Positions 33,151 through 45,053 of a stretch of 64,000 nucleotides of DNA are shown piece after piece; the stretch's first letter is position 1; each line of letters starts with the position of its first letter. Position numbers and translations under genes: made by a program. The stretch lies in assembly GCA_947396885.1 (NCBI GenBank), contig OX377204.1, positions 25,613,706 through 25,677,705 on the forward strand, read 5' to 3'. Below the pieces are notes generated by a model. It was given only the letters and a program-made list of their open reading frames with translations. It was not told the origin of the DNA and made no database searches. The stretch is from Heligmosomoides polygyrus polygyrus (Eukaryota > Nematoda > Chromadorea > Rhabditida > Heligmosomidae).

Positions 33151-33330
33151 CGTTGTTGCACAGCCGCCTCAGTCGTCAGGAGCTCAGAATCAGATAGAAG
33201 CGCCGGCGTCGAGTAATGACGCGCTGGGTAGATGTCGACCTTGTTTACTGGCTTATGATAGACACATGGCGATGCCTTCGCCGCGTCGCAAACAGACGGA
33301 CACACAGAAGCACAATGATCCTGAAAAAGA
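33151..33330 (-). promoter_or_regulatory. Presumed 5' UTR with splice (or SL trans-splice) acceptor
   Basis: A strong acceptor, CATCTTTTTCAG|G, ends at 33321 and lies 170 bases before the predicted start codon. In nematodes this is where a 5' UTR intron would end or where a spliced leader would be added. Which of the two cannot be told from DNA. Confidence 0.4.
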
Positions 33331-33885
33331 TGAGAAAAAATAATTACTGTCTGAGTGGAAGCGAAAAACACATGTGGACGCGGTGACCGACGAGCCTGGT
33401 GACGAACGGCAATCGCACGATTCTCAGCGATTCGGTGGGAGGCAGAGTGAATTGCTAATAGCCTGGAGAAAGAGTCGTTGATGAGAAGCGGAAGGTGGTG
33501 AGGGGGTGTAGAGTGGGAAGCGGCAATGAGTGTGAATTCGTGGTACTGTTTTACCTTTGATGGGGTTAACCGGTAGTAGGCGCTGAATTCTCCTTAAGTT
33601 TTATTTCAAGCTCATTCAGAATTCGTATTCAATTTGCACTCTTTTTAAAGAACCGAACACCGCGAACCGTTTTCAACAGAAGAGTCAATTATTATTCGGA
33701 TGATTTTCTACCGGCACACGTCACGCGATAAAGCGAATTTATACCAGAAGAAGGAAATGAATTATGACGTGGGCACAGTGATAACAGGATATTGTCAGCG
33801 GAAAACCTCTCCTGCTTCAAGTTTTGCGGAAGACTTATTACAATAGCATCAGCTCAAATGGTGAAGCACCATCAGATTTCTCCGA
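33331..33885. other. Upstream of the receptor, possible promoter region
   Basis: No gene recognised. If exon 1 is right, the promoter or an untranslated first exon should lie here; I see no motif that decides it. Confidence 0.3.
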
Positions 33886-34261
33886 AACCTAGAAGTCGAA
33901 TGCTGAATAGAAGGGGAGGGCAGGTGCAGAATGAAGTATCCGTAAGTTTCAATTCGTTCGAATTAAATCAGAAGAAGAATGAGATTCAGTCCATAGTCAC
34001 AGCTTGCCTAGCATCTGCATTTGAAATCCTCGTAGCAGATGAAAGACTTCATATACGAGGAAGACCTAGCTGGACTGGACCGGTAAGCTGAAGCCAAAGG
34101 TGTACAGCACAGTAGCTATTCCCGTACCAGTGTTTGGAGAGAGAACGTTTTGGTGTCGCTCTTATTTAACTTAAGAAGGAGCCGCTAAAATAGAGCGGTT
34201 CACGATGGGTTCGGAATGAATAGTGCAGTACAGTAGAGGGTTCGATATAGGAGAAATTGAG

Positions 34262-34375
34262 TGTCTATAAGCAGCCGGTCCTCACCCCGATCAAGCAACT
34301 GACAGAATGAAAAGGCCATCCTATTTTGGTTAAGCGGAGCCGGACCCAATGCGGGGCCGGGTATATAATATAGGA
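34262..34375 (+). mobile_element. RTE 3'-end remnant
   Basis: CCTCACCCCGATCAAGCAAC then AGCGGAGCCGGACCCAATGC, matching the HPDQAT…RTADP ending of the RTE family at 30455-30985. Short and diverged. Confidence 0.45.
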
Positions 34376-34599
34376 GGCCGAGGGATGGTAGGCACATAAG
34401 CAAATACGTAGGTTTCAAACAGAAACTGTTCGACACAAAGGGGTTCGAGTGTAAGCCAGCAATCTCCGGGTAAGTGGAAAATGAAATCTGTGCTAGAGGC
34501 GGTCGCACTGCAATGTGGGAAGAACAATGCCTGAGAGAAAAGCTGCGAGAGCCGGTGTGACTTCGCCGTTAAACTCAGCTTTGGTGAAAGTATTTTAGC

Positions 34600-34870
34600 A
34601 GGGGCGCGTGTAGCGCAGTCGGAGGAGGCGCGACTGTCGCGTGCTCCCTATACTAGGTTACTGGTTCGGATTTTCCGCCCAGGCTAACCAAGCCTTCCAT
34701 CCCTCCGAGGTCGGTGAGTTGGTACCAGACGTGTTTGGGAAGGATAAAGCGTTGACTCTGCTGGCCATCGGCTGGCAACCGCAATTCATTATATGGCCAA
34801 ATACGCATTCATATCGCCTCTACGACCCAAAAGAGATTGAGTAACGCAGTCCTTTATCCTTTATCATTTT
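34600..34870 (+). repeat. SINE-A, best full-length plus-strand copy
   Basis: Defines the family. The head is tRNA-like: GTGTAGCGCAGTCGGAGGAG fits a pol III box A and CTGGTTCGGATTTTCC a box B. The body follows: AACCAAGCCTTCCATCCCTC, GGTCGGTGAGTTGGTACCAG, GGAAGGATAAAGCGTTGACT, GCCATCGGCTGGCAACCGCA, and the tail AAATACGCATTCATATCGCC ending in the GTCCTTTATCC(TTTA) terminus. Other copies add TAGAAGTAGAATGCGTGGCG before the terminus. About 20 copies occur in this 64-kb window. Confidence 0.85.
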
Positions 34871-35075
34871 ATTTTAGCAGAGCGCTGAAAGATTGCTGAA
34901 TCGAAGGAGTGGACAGGCGCTGAATTCTGGATCCGCCGGTTTCAATTCGATTTAAGTCAGAATAAGAATCAGATCCAGCCCATAGTCAGAGCTTGCATAC
35001 CGACTGCCTTTGAAAGCCTTGCAGCAGATGGAAGAATTCATATACGAGGAAGACCTAACTGGACCGGAGATGCAG

Positions 35076-35959
35076 AAGGATAGGCATAGGGCTCGACTGC
35101 TGCTTCATTGCCGCTAAGCTCTATTTCCGATAGGATTTGTACGATGAGGTCCCTCTACCTCAGCTAGGAGTCTGAGAAGTGTGTAGCTCACTAAACTGCT
35201 TCGTCTCTGAAGTGCATGCCTGAACTATGCTGAAATTGAAACAACACAGAAAGCATTAGTATGGTCTCTGCTCAAGCATGACATATAAATTAAAACAATG
35301 AGGTGACACAAAATACACTGCCCACGAGAAACTCTTGGATATCCAAATACAACAAGGGGACGAACACTTGATCCATGATGTTGAGGCTAGAAAGGCTTCA
35401 GTTACTGCTCAGTTTAAAAGTTGGGATCGGCGCAATATGGGTAATGATGCCGAAATGCGTATGAAATGCTTGCTACGAAGCCTAAGCAGAAAGGAAAACG
35501 TGTAGATATAGTAGCCGCTACATGCTCACGCCAGTCAGCTTAGTCGCACTCTGAAGTGAAACTGAGGGGGCGGGGTCCTATAGGATAGAGAGAGAGGGAG
35601 GGCGACTTCCTTGTTAAGCCTCACACCTCTTCACCCTTTCACCACATCTGGAGTAGTTTAACACGTATCTGGATTGAAAACTCACTCCTACACCTACAAG
35701 GGCTCGTAGCGTCCTGTAGATGTGCCTTCCTCAGGAGTACAGAAAATGCCGTTCTACAGTGGCATACAAAGAAAAACTGACCACACCCTCTTTCTGGAGG
35801 GCAGTAAGATCGTTACTCCTCCTAATATTTATTATGCTATCGCTATAAACAAAACAGTCATTCTGAAACTTCTTTGAAGCACGAATCTTTTCATAAATGG
35901 AAACGCGTAACTCTAGCGTACGGAAAACTACAGTCAAAAGATTAATAATGAAGGACAAC
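35076..35959. other. No recognised features
   Basis: AT-rich intergenic sequence with short frames only. Confidence 0.3.
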
Positions 35960-36055
35960 TTTCGGCGTTACTCAATCCCTTAGCAGGATGTGCCACGCAT
36001 TCTTGACCTATGCATTGACTTATGGCGCCTCCTCCGAGTGCGTTACCATGTGTCC
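35960..36055 (-). repeat. SINE-A, internally deleted
   Basis: Only the two ends remain: CGGCGTTACTCAATCCCTTA with GTGCCACGCATTCTTGACC, then GGCGCCTCCTCCGAGTGCGT, the reversed head. Confidence 0.6.
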
Positions 36056-38444
36056 CATTCAGTAGATCGCAATAGAAATGATATTCTGAAAAATAGTCTC
36101 TGTCATCACAACTGTGGATGTTCTTTAGAAGTTGGAAGTTTTAACGCCATGTAGATATCCACTTGTAAAAGCCACCCTTTTGACTGAAAGTAAGTCACTT
36201 CATAGAATGAACTACTTCATCCTCACAATCTATGGAAGCTATGTTGACTCTAGCGATTGCATCAAATGCATCAAGTATTCATCAGAGATGGTGGCGAAAT
36301 TGCACGGGTAGAGGATTCTTGAATCTGTGAAGAACTACGGTCCGACCCGAAGCAGTGGGCACCTTATTAACTATGGCATCTTTAACATACTGATATCGAC
36401 AAACCCAGTTAGCTCTACAACAGACTCGAAAAGCTATGGTCCTTCAGATAAGTCCGAATTGAGTTTTTTTGGTGAAAATTCTAGATGAAATCTTCTAACT
36501 GTCCCTTTCTTTAATTCGATCGACCGTATTCTTATATATTCACATACAACATGGGACCACCCTGCAACTAATTTGATTTCGAAAGAGTTGCTCAGAGAGC
36601 TTCATTATTCCACGAAAGATGTTTTGTAAAAACTGGGTTAGAACTAGCGATTCCAAATGCCGAATTACGCAAGAGTCCGAGAAAGTTTATGCCACTCAAA
36701 AATAAGTTTGGATCGGCCTGTGAGAGCGAGTGACTACAACTTGCAGTCGTACGAGAGGAAAATACCTGGAAAGCTCACGTCATGGTACATTTGCATTGCG
36801 ATTTTTGCAACCATTGCCATTTGTAAATGCTCACGAATTTTCATTTTTCTCCTACTGGAATTTGTAGTTGTACACATCAACACTTCTGATTATCTGAAAA
36901 AGCCTTAGTAGCCCTCGTCACTAATGGACTTGATATTTCAGTGCAATGTAGTGTGTCCCTTTCTACAAGGTTTGGGCAGATTTTCGTTTGAGTAATGGGA
37001 CAGTTTGCAATTTGGGAGATGCGTCTCTACTCACGTACATATACCTGTCTCTTTGGCGAGGGCTTTGCCTAGAAAGAGCTGTCTCTAAGGCACATCGTCG
37101 TGATGATGAGCCGTCCTCATACCGTGTTGCACCTTCTAATTTCATTGGTCTATCAACTCATCAAACAGTGAATAATCAGAAAGCCGGCAGTCCGGCGGAC
37201 CTTTGCGGGTCATCGTGCAGTGCAAAACGGCATTCAAGTTGAATTCCTGTAGCCGCCATAATGCTCCTGAACCAACAAGGCGTATGGTATGGCACAGAGG
37301 GATTGAATAACGCCGGTTTCTGCGTGTCCCCTCAAGTTCCCAGAGCAATCCAATTATGAGATGAGTACATCTACGATGCCAGCAGATAGACTCAGCTGAA
37401 CGGCGGTGCCAGTGCAGCTAATATGAAAGGGCATTAGCTTCCCCGAGTCCGCCGATGCGCTCAGATGAACAGATGAGCACCCTTTCTAAGGAGGGCCTTG
37501 CCATTAGGACAGATAGACGCTAACGATACTAGAACCTCTGTTAGGAATGGTGGTAGTCACCAAGAACGCCGGACACTGACGCTGAAGTCGAGTGGTTATA
37601 CAAGGTTTGTGGTCGACTATGCCTTCTTTCTCTCCTCTTCCTGAGCGCTTAGTCCCGCGAAGTCGCAGGACTATGACTTAACAGCAGAGAATCAGTAGTT
37701 CGGAAAAAAACCTTCAGAAAAAAGAGGAAAGGTGCGCTGACAGGAGAACGTTAATTTAGAGATGAAGCGATTTAGAAATTAGATGGCTGTAGATGAAACC
37801 TGTCTATAATGCATGCATGCGATCACAGATGAAGAGACAAACAGTGGAAATTCACTTGAAACATCGTATAGAGTTGCGGATCTGACCATTTTATGGTACG
37901 AGGACAAAGAAAATGAGCGAGGCTGTTCAGCCTTACTACATACCTGCAGTCGTACGGCTACAACTCTTTCAGAGCGGAGGTGATATAGTTGCGAATTTGA
38001 ATATGCGAACTCGAAGATTCAAAAAACCACTTTTTGGAGCACAATCGAATTTGAATATCCAAAATTTGTGAGCATTCGAAACCATTCAAATTATACGAAA
38101 AAAATTTCCACAGTACAGCTGTAAGAGGTGAGCAACAGGATCATTGCTATTAAGTTCTATAGTGTTATCGGTCGTTATAATTAGGGATAGTATTCGATTA
38201 TTCACCTGTTGCTGAGAAGGAAAATATCATTATCATTGTTATTATTGTTATTAACAGTGGTCCTCTAAATGTGAATAACAATAATATGGTGGGTAATTAA
38301 GCCATTTTTGCCAATTGGCTATCTTCTGGGTTTGTCCGAGAGTTCTGGAGCTCACTAGCTAGGCAATCGTTTTTTAAAAGCGGCACGCATGTCACATCAG
38401 CGAATGAAGTGTGATTATCTTTAAGGCTAAAGCATAAAGGATAG
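36056..38444. other. No recognised features
   Basis: Long stretch without supported genes. An 83-codon plus frame at 36657-36908 with a hydrophobic C-terminal half has no splice or homology support. 37990-38100 is rich in GAATTTGAATAT and TTCGAA words; 38220-38262 has a run of ATT/ATC triplets. Confidence 0.3.
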
Positions 38445-38715
38445 CGTTAAGGAAATGGAATGGGCCACGCATTATACTCTACGGAATATCGTGGAGGCAA
38501 TATGATTGTGTATTCGTTTTAACCTATACACCCCCTGACCTGCGGTGACCAGCCGATGAACAGGCAGGTGTTTTTCCCTTCCCAGACAACTCTGATACGA
38601 CCTCGGAGGAACTGAACGGCTTGCTTGGCCCGGACGCGAAACCCAAACCAATAACCCGGAATCGGGTGCACGCGACAGCCAGCACCTCCTCCGACTGCAT
38701 TCCGCGCTCCCTAGT
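38445..38715 (-). repeat. SINE-A copy
   Basis: Minus orientation, good head: GCACGCGACAGCCAGCACCT and CCTCCGACTGCATTCCGCGC at its 5' end; tail GGCCACGCATTATACTCTAC and CGGAATATCGTGGAGGCAAT. Confidence 0.8.
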
Positions 38716-40069
38716 TATTGCCACACGGGAAACTGCGTTTAATGATTCTCAATCAAACTACTGTCAAATCATTGATGGTTGAAGAGTCTACTGCATTTGA
38801 ACCGACTGCAGGAAAGAGCATGATTGCTTCTCATCATTGTCAAACGCATGCAGGCATGAAATCTCGTTTTGTGCCTGAACGCCTATGCGGGTCTGGTCGT
38901 TGTTTTTGCACTTTGTCACATGAGATGGAACAGTGTGAAATGATCCAACACACGTTACTAATTAGACTACTAGTAAGCCACGTGAGACAAGCTGTAGGTG
39001 TACTGTCTTCAAACAAGATCGTATACGTGACTTGTCTATTAAAGCCAAAATCTGATACAACTTGTCACAAAACAATTTGGCTAATGAGCAAGAAATTCAT
39101 ATTTTCAGCCTCAATTCGAAAACGTCATTATCAAAGTGCATCATCAAAAAACGCTGTGGAAATGGTTGAAAAACCGGGAAAAAAGTGATGCCCTTTCTTG
39201 AATAGTAGTTTAAGCGCAGTCAGATGGGAAAATCGTTGACATTCAAAAAGCCTGCGAGTACAACAAGTGGGATTAAATACTCTCTCGAGGACAGTTAAGA
39301 TAACTGCAGTTGTTAGTGTTTTCAGTTATACGCAGAAAACGCGACCTTATACCACGCTTTTAGAATTGATTGAATAAAATGTAGTGCTTGTTTGCTCTTT
39401 TCATCACTATGAGAAATCCGGAAAAATGCTGCTTGTTATAATTGTCATGATCTCTCATAAAGCATAAATTTTCCCCAAAGCTGGGAGCTGCCAAGGCTTT
39501 TGCGACGCCCTGCGAACTGTGTTTCTATTGCTGAGGTCCTTTGAAGGAACATTAGGTAGCAGCAAAAGTTTCCCTCATTTTGGCGTTATTAATGCTCCCA
39601 ACTTTTTAAGAGGTTTTTTCCTGTTCTTGGATTAGCGGTTTTCCTACCGTCAAACATGTAGGATTAAAATCTCAAAATCTTAAAAACTGCGGTTTCTAAG
39701 CCATCATTCTTTGCAGCAGCGAAACTCGATTTTCACAACACGAAGCATTTCGGCACGAATTAAGGGAGCATTATATCAGAAATGGATCAGAATGTGGACA
39801 GGACACCGATTAGAGTATTATGCAGAGAAGTCTAAACCCCAACTGGTGCATGGAACAATTAGCTGAGGTTTTGCTTATTTGTAGGTAAACCAACAAACTA
39901 CAATACATACGTACGACTTTGGAAAAATTAGGAAACAACTTCGTCTTCATTTTATGATCTCATGATAGGATAGGTGTGAGTGTCATAGCGACCCCTGGAC
40001 TCCATCTTTACTAGAAGAATCCGAAACCTTCTCGAAAGGGTTGCAAAGAGCAGATCTTGCACTGCAACT
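38716..40069. other. No recognised gene; one 156-codon frame
   Basis: A plus frame from 38718 to 39188 stays open for 156 codons and is mildly Cys/His containing (SRFVPERLCGSGRCFCTLSH), but I see no domain, and it begins at the edge of a SINE. Not called as a gene. Confidence 0.3.
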
Positions 40070-40310
40070 CAAAATGGCTTGTGCAAAAAACTGGGCGAGT
40101 GGAGCGCACCTGTAGAGACTGTCGTGTGCAATCAATACCAGCTTTTTAGTTCGGATTTCAGGCCAGTCAACCCCAACCCCCCCCCCCCCACCGCAATTCA
40201 TTGTATGGCCAAATACGCATTCATGTCGCCTCCACGACATCCCGTAGAAGTGAGTGCGTGACGCACCCCAGCAAGGAGTGAGTAACGCCGTCCTTTATCC
40301 TTGGTATCGG
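40070..40310 (+). repeat. SINE-A copy with a 13-C run
   Basis: Box B region TTTTTAGTTCGGATTTCAGG, then a deletion replaced by C13 at 40177, then CCGCAATTCATTGTATGGCC, CGCCTCCACGACATCCCGTA and GAGTAACGCCGTCCTTTATC. Confidence 0.75.
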
Positions 40311-41039
40311 TCTTGTTCACAATGAAATCTAAGAAACAAGCTATGTTCCTGAGATTTTTTGGACAGAGCATAGGCTAATTCCGAGAATTTGAAGAAGGCA
40401 GTGAAAATGTATTGCAAATATGTCCTGTCCTGGTAGATAAAGTACTCGTGCAATTTCAAGCTGCAGCTCCAAAATACACGTCATCAAGTTGATCCGACAG
40501 GAGCCAGGGTTGGAGAGAAATAGATATGTAGGGTTTCAGTTAATAATACGTGTCCGCAGACATATACTGACAGAACGCCATTCTTCCGAGTTCCTGATAT
40601 ATGCAGTTTTCTGGGGGAAAATTTTATCGTGCAATGGAACATGTTCAAAATGTACTCCAGATAACAGTTCGTTAAAGCTAACTGCCTGGTGATTCACAAC
40701 TAGAAGATCCTTACCCGCGCTTGTTCTTGCCTGAGGATTTGCCAAGCATCGAATTTTCATCATGGTTAAATAAATACATGCTTTTGGAGAAATTGTAGTC
40801 GTTAGAATTAAGAAGTCGAAAATGGCGAAAACTTTCGGCCCGACCTAGCATCCGGCTCTTCTTATGAAATATTTGAAAGGCTAAGTCAGTGGTAAAGCCC
40901 TCGTCCCGTCCTTGTGATTGAAAGCAACAGACATACCAGAGAACGCGAAGTTCTTACTGATCTGGCAGGAGCCAACCCTAAAATCTAGTGCATAAGATGT
41001 ACACATACTACCGGTTGCACCCTACAGATAAATGATAAA
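40311..41039. other. No recognised features
   Basis: Nothing supported. Confidence 0.3.
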
Positions 41040-41335
41040 GCACGGGTTAATCATTCCCTTTAGGGATGCGCCACGCGTTCTACTTCTAGTGGATGTGCTG
41101 AAGGCAATTTGAGTGCGTATTTGGTCCATTGCTTATTGGAATTGGTTCAGTGCTTGGTTACGTGACTTACGGTTGCCAACCGATAGACAAGTCAGTGCTT
41201 TATCATTCCTAGACGAATATGGTACAAATCCACCGAAAGGGTTGTTTGACCTCGGCGGAAAATGCCAACTAAGAATCTGGTATCGGGTGCACGCCGACAG
41301 TCGGCACTTCCTCCGACTGCGCTAGACGGGCCCAT
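41040..41335 (-). repeat. SINE-A copy
   Basis: Full length, minus: ATGCGCCACGCGTTCTACTT, GTGACTTACGGTTGCCAACC, TGGTATCGGGTGCACGCCGA and TTCCTCCGACTGCGCTAGAC. Confidence 0.8.
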
Positions 41336-41987
41336 AATTAGTGTATGATGTCATGATCAATAGTACGTGAATCAAGATCCAATTACATTCGACATCTAGG
41401 TACGACTTCAGTTGATTTGGAAGATGAATATAACATTTAACATTTTCATTTAAAATCACCAGTTTCCTTAGCACCACAAGGTATGCCAAATACCAGGAGC
41501 AATGCCGAAAACAGATTAGATTTTGTATTCCTTAAGTGCCACACTTTTACTCACCATCAGTTACATCCCTAAAGAGGTGTTCATTTAGACGAAGCGTTGC
41601 CACGAAAGAAAAGATTAAGACAATTAATCAATAACCGCCGGCTTGAGTTTCGCTCCCATCACTGCTTATGCTAATTTTTGAGAAGGGACAGAAACTGGGA
41701 CTTTACGCTCACTATTGGGTTGCATTAAGGTATTGGGAATATATCACATCAATCCAGAAGTAGCTATGAAATTTTTGGTGAACTCGGCATCCGTCCTCGT
41801 TGACAAATATTCTTCGACAGCTAGGCGATTCCTGCCGACCTTAATTTATTAAGTAGATGACATCACTTTATCGGGCAGATTCATGTCTTCAGCAAACAGC
41901 TTATGTGCAAAACCGTCTGCAACTATAAGAACCTTCTACGAGATGCTTTTACGAGACAGGAGATGGGTTTACAGAAAGCCAAAGATG
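41336..41987. other. No recognised features
   Basis: Nothing supported. Confidence 0.3.
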
Positions 41988-42005
41988 CCAAAGCATGCAC
42001 ACCTT

Positions 42006-42073
42006 ATATGGCTGGAACTGTGTGATCGCCACTGCGACGTCTCGTAGTGGCGATCGCACAGTTCCAGCCATAT
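42006..42073. repeat. 28-bp-arm hairpin
   Basis: Arms 42006-42033 and 42046-42073 match with one mismatch; spacer 12 bases. An outer, weaker pairing (CCAAAGCATGCACACCT at 41989 with AGGTGTGTATGCTTTGG at 42085) extends it to about 110 bp. Confidence 0.9.
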
Positions 42074-42179
42074 TCCATCGTTCCAGGTGTGTATGCTTTG
42101 GAGTAGAAATCGCTGTAGAATGAAGATTAGCGAACGGCGCCGGTCCGCAGCACATGACGGATTGGCAAATGAGTGCATG

Positions 42180-42360
42180 GAGGCTCATCCTCACACTGAC
42201 GCTCGTCGGTCAGAGCAGTGGTGATTGAAGCGGAAATACGCTGAGAGCGCGGCTAACGAAGCCTATGAAGCACCGAGCCGGCCGGCCGGGTTGCAGTCGA
42301 ATGCCAAGAACCAGATATGTGTTTCTTCTGACGTCGTTGCACACGGACATCCAGCAAAAA
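42180..42360 (+). mobile_element. Possible RTE 3' remnant
   Basis: Ends with TCGTTGCACACGGACATCCA, which translates as the (S)LHTDIQ end of the RTE family, preceded by a degraded RPKGRP-like region. Weak. Confidence 0.3.
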
Positions 42361-42549
42361 CATTCAGCTAATTACGGGCAACGTTCTCTTCATTACGAAC
42401 TCCCACAGGACATTCTTGCTCCAGAATAAGACAAATGAATACTATTTTATGTTTCTTAAGTCTGGAGAAGTATTCCTAAATATTCGTGCACTGCTTAGAA
42501 GCCGACGGTGAGTCTTCAATTTTAAAGCGAAATGTAATGTCAAAGTAGG

Positions 42550-42720
42550 TTCAGAAAGTGGCGCAGACAGAGGAGACGCCGTCCGCAATTTGAACATCGA
42601 GATCCTTCATTCGGGCCCCTTCTTGGCCAAGCGAAACCTCCATCCCTCCCGGGTTGGTAAGTTATTGTCAGGCTGGCCTGGAGAGAACGACCGACGACTG
42701 CATGTGATTGTTTGGGTACG
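42550..42720 (+). repeat. SINE-A 5' part
   Basis: AAGTGGCGCAGACAGAGGAG head, then ATTCGGGCCCCTTCTTGGCC, CCATCCCTCCCGGGTTGGTA. It is followed at once by a minus-strand SINE-A tail. Confidence 0.65.
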
Positions 42721-42734
42721 GTAAAATAGAAAGG

Positions 42735-43262
42735 ATAATTGACGGCGTTAGTCAATCCCTTTGCGCCACGTATTCTACTTCTTTGAGAGTAGTATGTGAC
42801 TAGAATGGTAAGAAGAAGAAGCTCCCACCATTCTAGTCACAAGTCGCTGAAGCTCAGGATTAATCAATCCACTAGAATCCACGGTACGTGCCGCGCATTC
42901 CAATTTCACGGGATGTCGCAAAGACAGTTTGAATGCGTATTTGGCCATACAATGAATTACGGTAGTCAGTCGATGAATAGGTCAGCGCTCTACCCCATCC
43001 GGACAAGTCTGATACCAATTCACCAACCTCGGAGATATAAACGGCTTGGTTGGCCTAGGTGAAAAATCCGAAGCAGTGCACGCGATAGCCGGCACCTTTT
43101 CCGACTGCGCTAGATGCGTCCATGTTTAGGCAGGATATGCATTCAAATTGTCTTTGCGACATCACGTGAAAGTGGAATGCGCGGCATGTACCGTGGATTC
43201 CATTGGATTAATTAACCCTGAGCTTCATCTTCCTCCCAACATTCTAGTCACATACTGCAATA
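42735..43262. repeat. SINE-A inverted dimer (minus copy with mirrored tails)
   Basis: A minus-strand SINE-A (42880-43125) is flanked by the same tail in both orientations. 42786-42953 and 43128-43262 are inverted repeats at about 90 percent (for example ATCCACGGTACGTGCCGCGC at 42877 mirrors GCGCGGCATGTACCGTGGAT at 43179). The left arm carries an extra 30-bp insertion that repeats CATTCTAGTCACA. Confidence 0.8.
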
Positions 43263-44647
43263 TCTGCCATATCATGCTAAGCTAATTATGTTCTGTTGTA
43301 GTGAGCGAAACCTACAAATAAGGAGGCTAGGGTGCTAGAGGCTTTTTTCGAGAAGGAAAAGTACCGTTTACGATTACAGGTCTAAAAAATTTCAATTCTG
43401 AAAAGAATATGGACACACTGAACACTGGGTAAAAATTCAAATGTTACATTCGCATAAAAGCCATGTGCCTAGTTCAGGGCTTCAGGGCTGATTGTACAGC
43501 TCGGGCTTACTAGGTATGGAGGGAAAGGCATTGTTCTGAATAAGTGGTCGCTCGTAGAAATTTTGAAGGAGAGCTCATGGGATCCACTTCAACAACAACC
43601 TTTTCCGAGTTTGTTCAACAAGACACCTTTCCGAGTGGAGTGTCCCATTCACACTAGGATGTATCCAAAAAATTATTGGAGGCGTTAATGCTTCTAGGAC
43701 AACGAAGAACAGTCGGTGAAATTTTGGGCAAGAACTAACACGTTTAAACTATCGCAACACCACGAGCCCACTCTTTAGAGTCTAGTGCAATAACTCACAA
43801 TAAAACGCAAAAAGTCATCGCCACGATTGTTGTAGAGTATAGCTTTGAATAACTAGTACAAGTGGATGAATCTCTCCATCGAAACTGTTCTATAAATAGT
43901 TATTTCCAAAAAGTTTCTGCCCTTTCGTGCAGCAATATGTACATGTAGTATGTACATCGCGTGACTATTGCGACGCGAGCGGAGTTTTTAAAAAGTTGAT
44001 GAATCTGCCCTCCACACCTTGCCCTGCAATGTGCACTCTCCAAACACACATTCCTAACGAACTGATATCTTTCTCATATCTGGAGATTTTGAAAACTGCT
44101 TGAAGCCGCTGATGCGCAGTAACTATCCAGTCTTGAGGAACAAGTTTTAATTGCAGTCACTTCACAGAGGAGTTTAGTTAAAGGAGAAATGCTGAACGCA
44201 AGCAACTCCGAGCTATACAAAATGGTTGAGAATTCTCGAAGTTGTTACTGTATGAGTTTCCAGGCCCGAAATAACGGAAACTTCTCGCCTCCCTGATGGG
44301 AAATATATTTTCCGCCCTTCTTCATCACTTCTTGTTTTATATCTTCGCAAATAGGGCCTTCTTATTCGACAGTAATTTGATAAGTAGCAAAAAGTATGAG
44401 TTATGTATGGTGCATACATTATTTTTCAACGCAGTAGCATTCCACGTCGCTACATTTTGTGTCTCCATTACTCAACCAGACAGCCATTTTTTCTTTGCCG
44501 CGGATAGCCCATTGGTTCCGCTTAAAACGGCGTAGCATCATAAATCACGAATGACGACATCTTATTTCATGAATGGGACAACGACCGGGTTATTGTGTAG
44601 TACACTCCAGTGTAATAAAAATATGGGAGTTTTTTTTTGTTCTATTA
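43263..44647. other. No recognised features
   Basis: AT-rich, no supported gene. Confidence 0.3.
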
Positions 44648-45053
44648 GGTGGGGGTACTAACAAGGGAAAGGTCTGAAGCGTATGTCTGAACGGGGGGAG
44701 CAGGTCATATAGGGGGAATCCTCGTCCCTCAATTACTTTGAAACTGTGTTTATTTTTTGCCAATTCGTTAAACCCAAGGAATAGGATGCCACAATGGGAT
44801 ACAGCACACGTCTAGGGATCTTGTAAGCCCGCGATGCGTCTGCATCCAGTGGTTCGGAGCGCAGGTGGGTAGAGGGTTGACTCATGCGAGAGAGGTCAGG
44901 TGTTTGGCTCCTCTGCGTTGCTGCGTTTCTGCATTTCAACTGATTGGTAGAGATTTGGGGGATTCTGACGTCTATACCATTTTCAGACGTTTTCTGTGCA
45001 TTTTTCCTGCGGTACGTTGTGGTATTGAACATGGTGGTATATAAATGTTCAAC
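44648..45053 (+). repeat. Left arm of a 0.4-kb inverted repeat around an RTE
   Basis: Reverse complement of 48764-49164 at roughly 85 percent. Landmarks: GGTCTGAAGCGTATGTCTGA at 44671, TGACTCATGCGAGAGAGGTC at 44878, CCATTTTCAGACGTTTTCTG at 44976. Confidence 0.85.

Larger units (their letters stand above)
33886..35075. repeat. Unrecognised direct repeat pair, about 190 bp
   Basis: Copies at 33886-34085 and 34885-35075 in the same orientation, roughly 70-75 percent alike. Shared words include TTCATATACGAGGAAGACCT and GGTTTCAATTCG-like strings. The first copy has an open plus frame, the second does not. Family not recognised. An RTE 3' remnant and a SINE-A lie between them. Confidence 0.6.

Noticed and set aside
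33141..33320. 180-base frame (DHCASVCPSVCDAAK…QQRWPA) with acceptor and GTAACG donor as the receptor's first exon
   Set aside because: Also phase-compatible, but it has no start codon of its own and the overlapping ATG frame gives a better N-terminus. Kept only as an alternative.
38718..39188. 156-codon plus-strand open frame
   Set aside because: Starts at the edge of a SINE and shows no domain or family resemblance.
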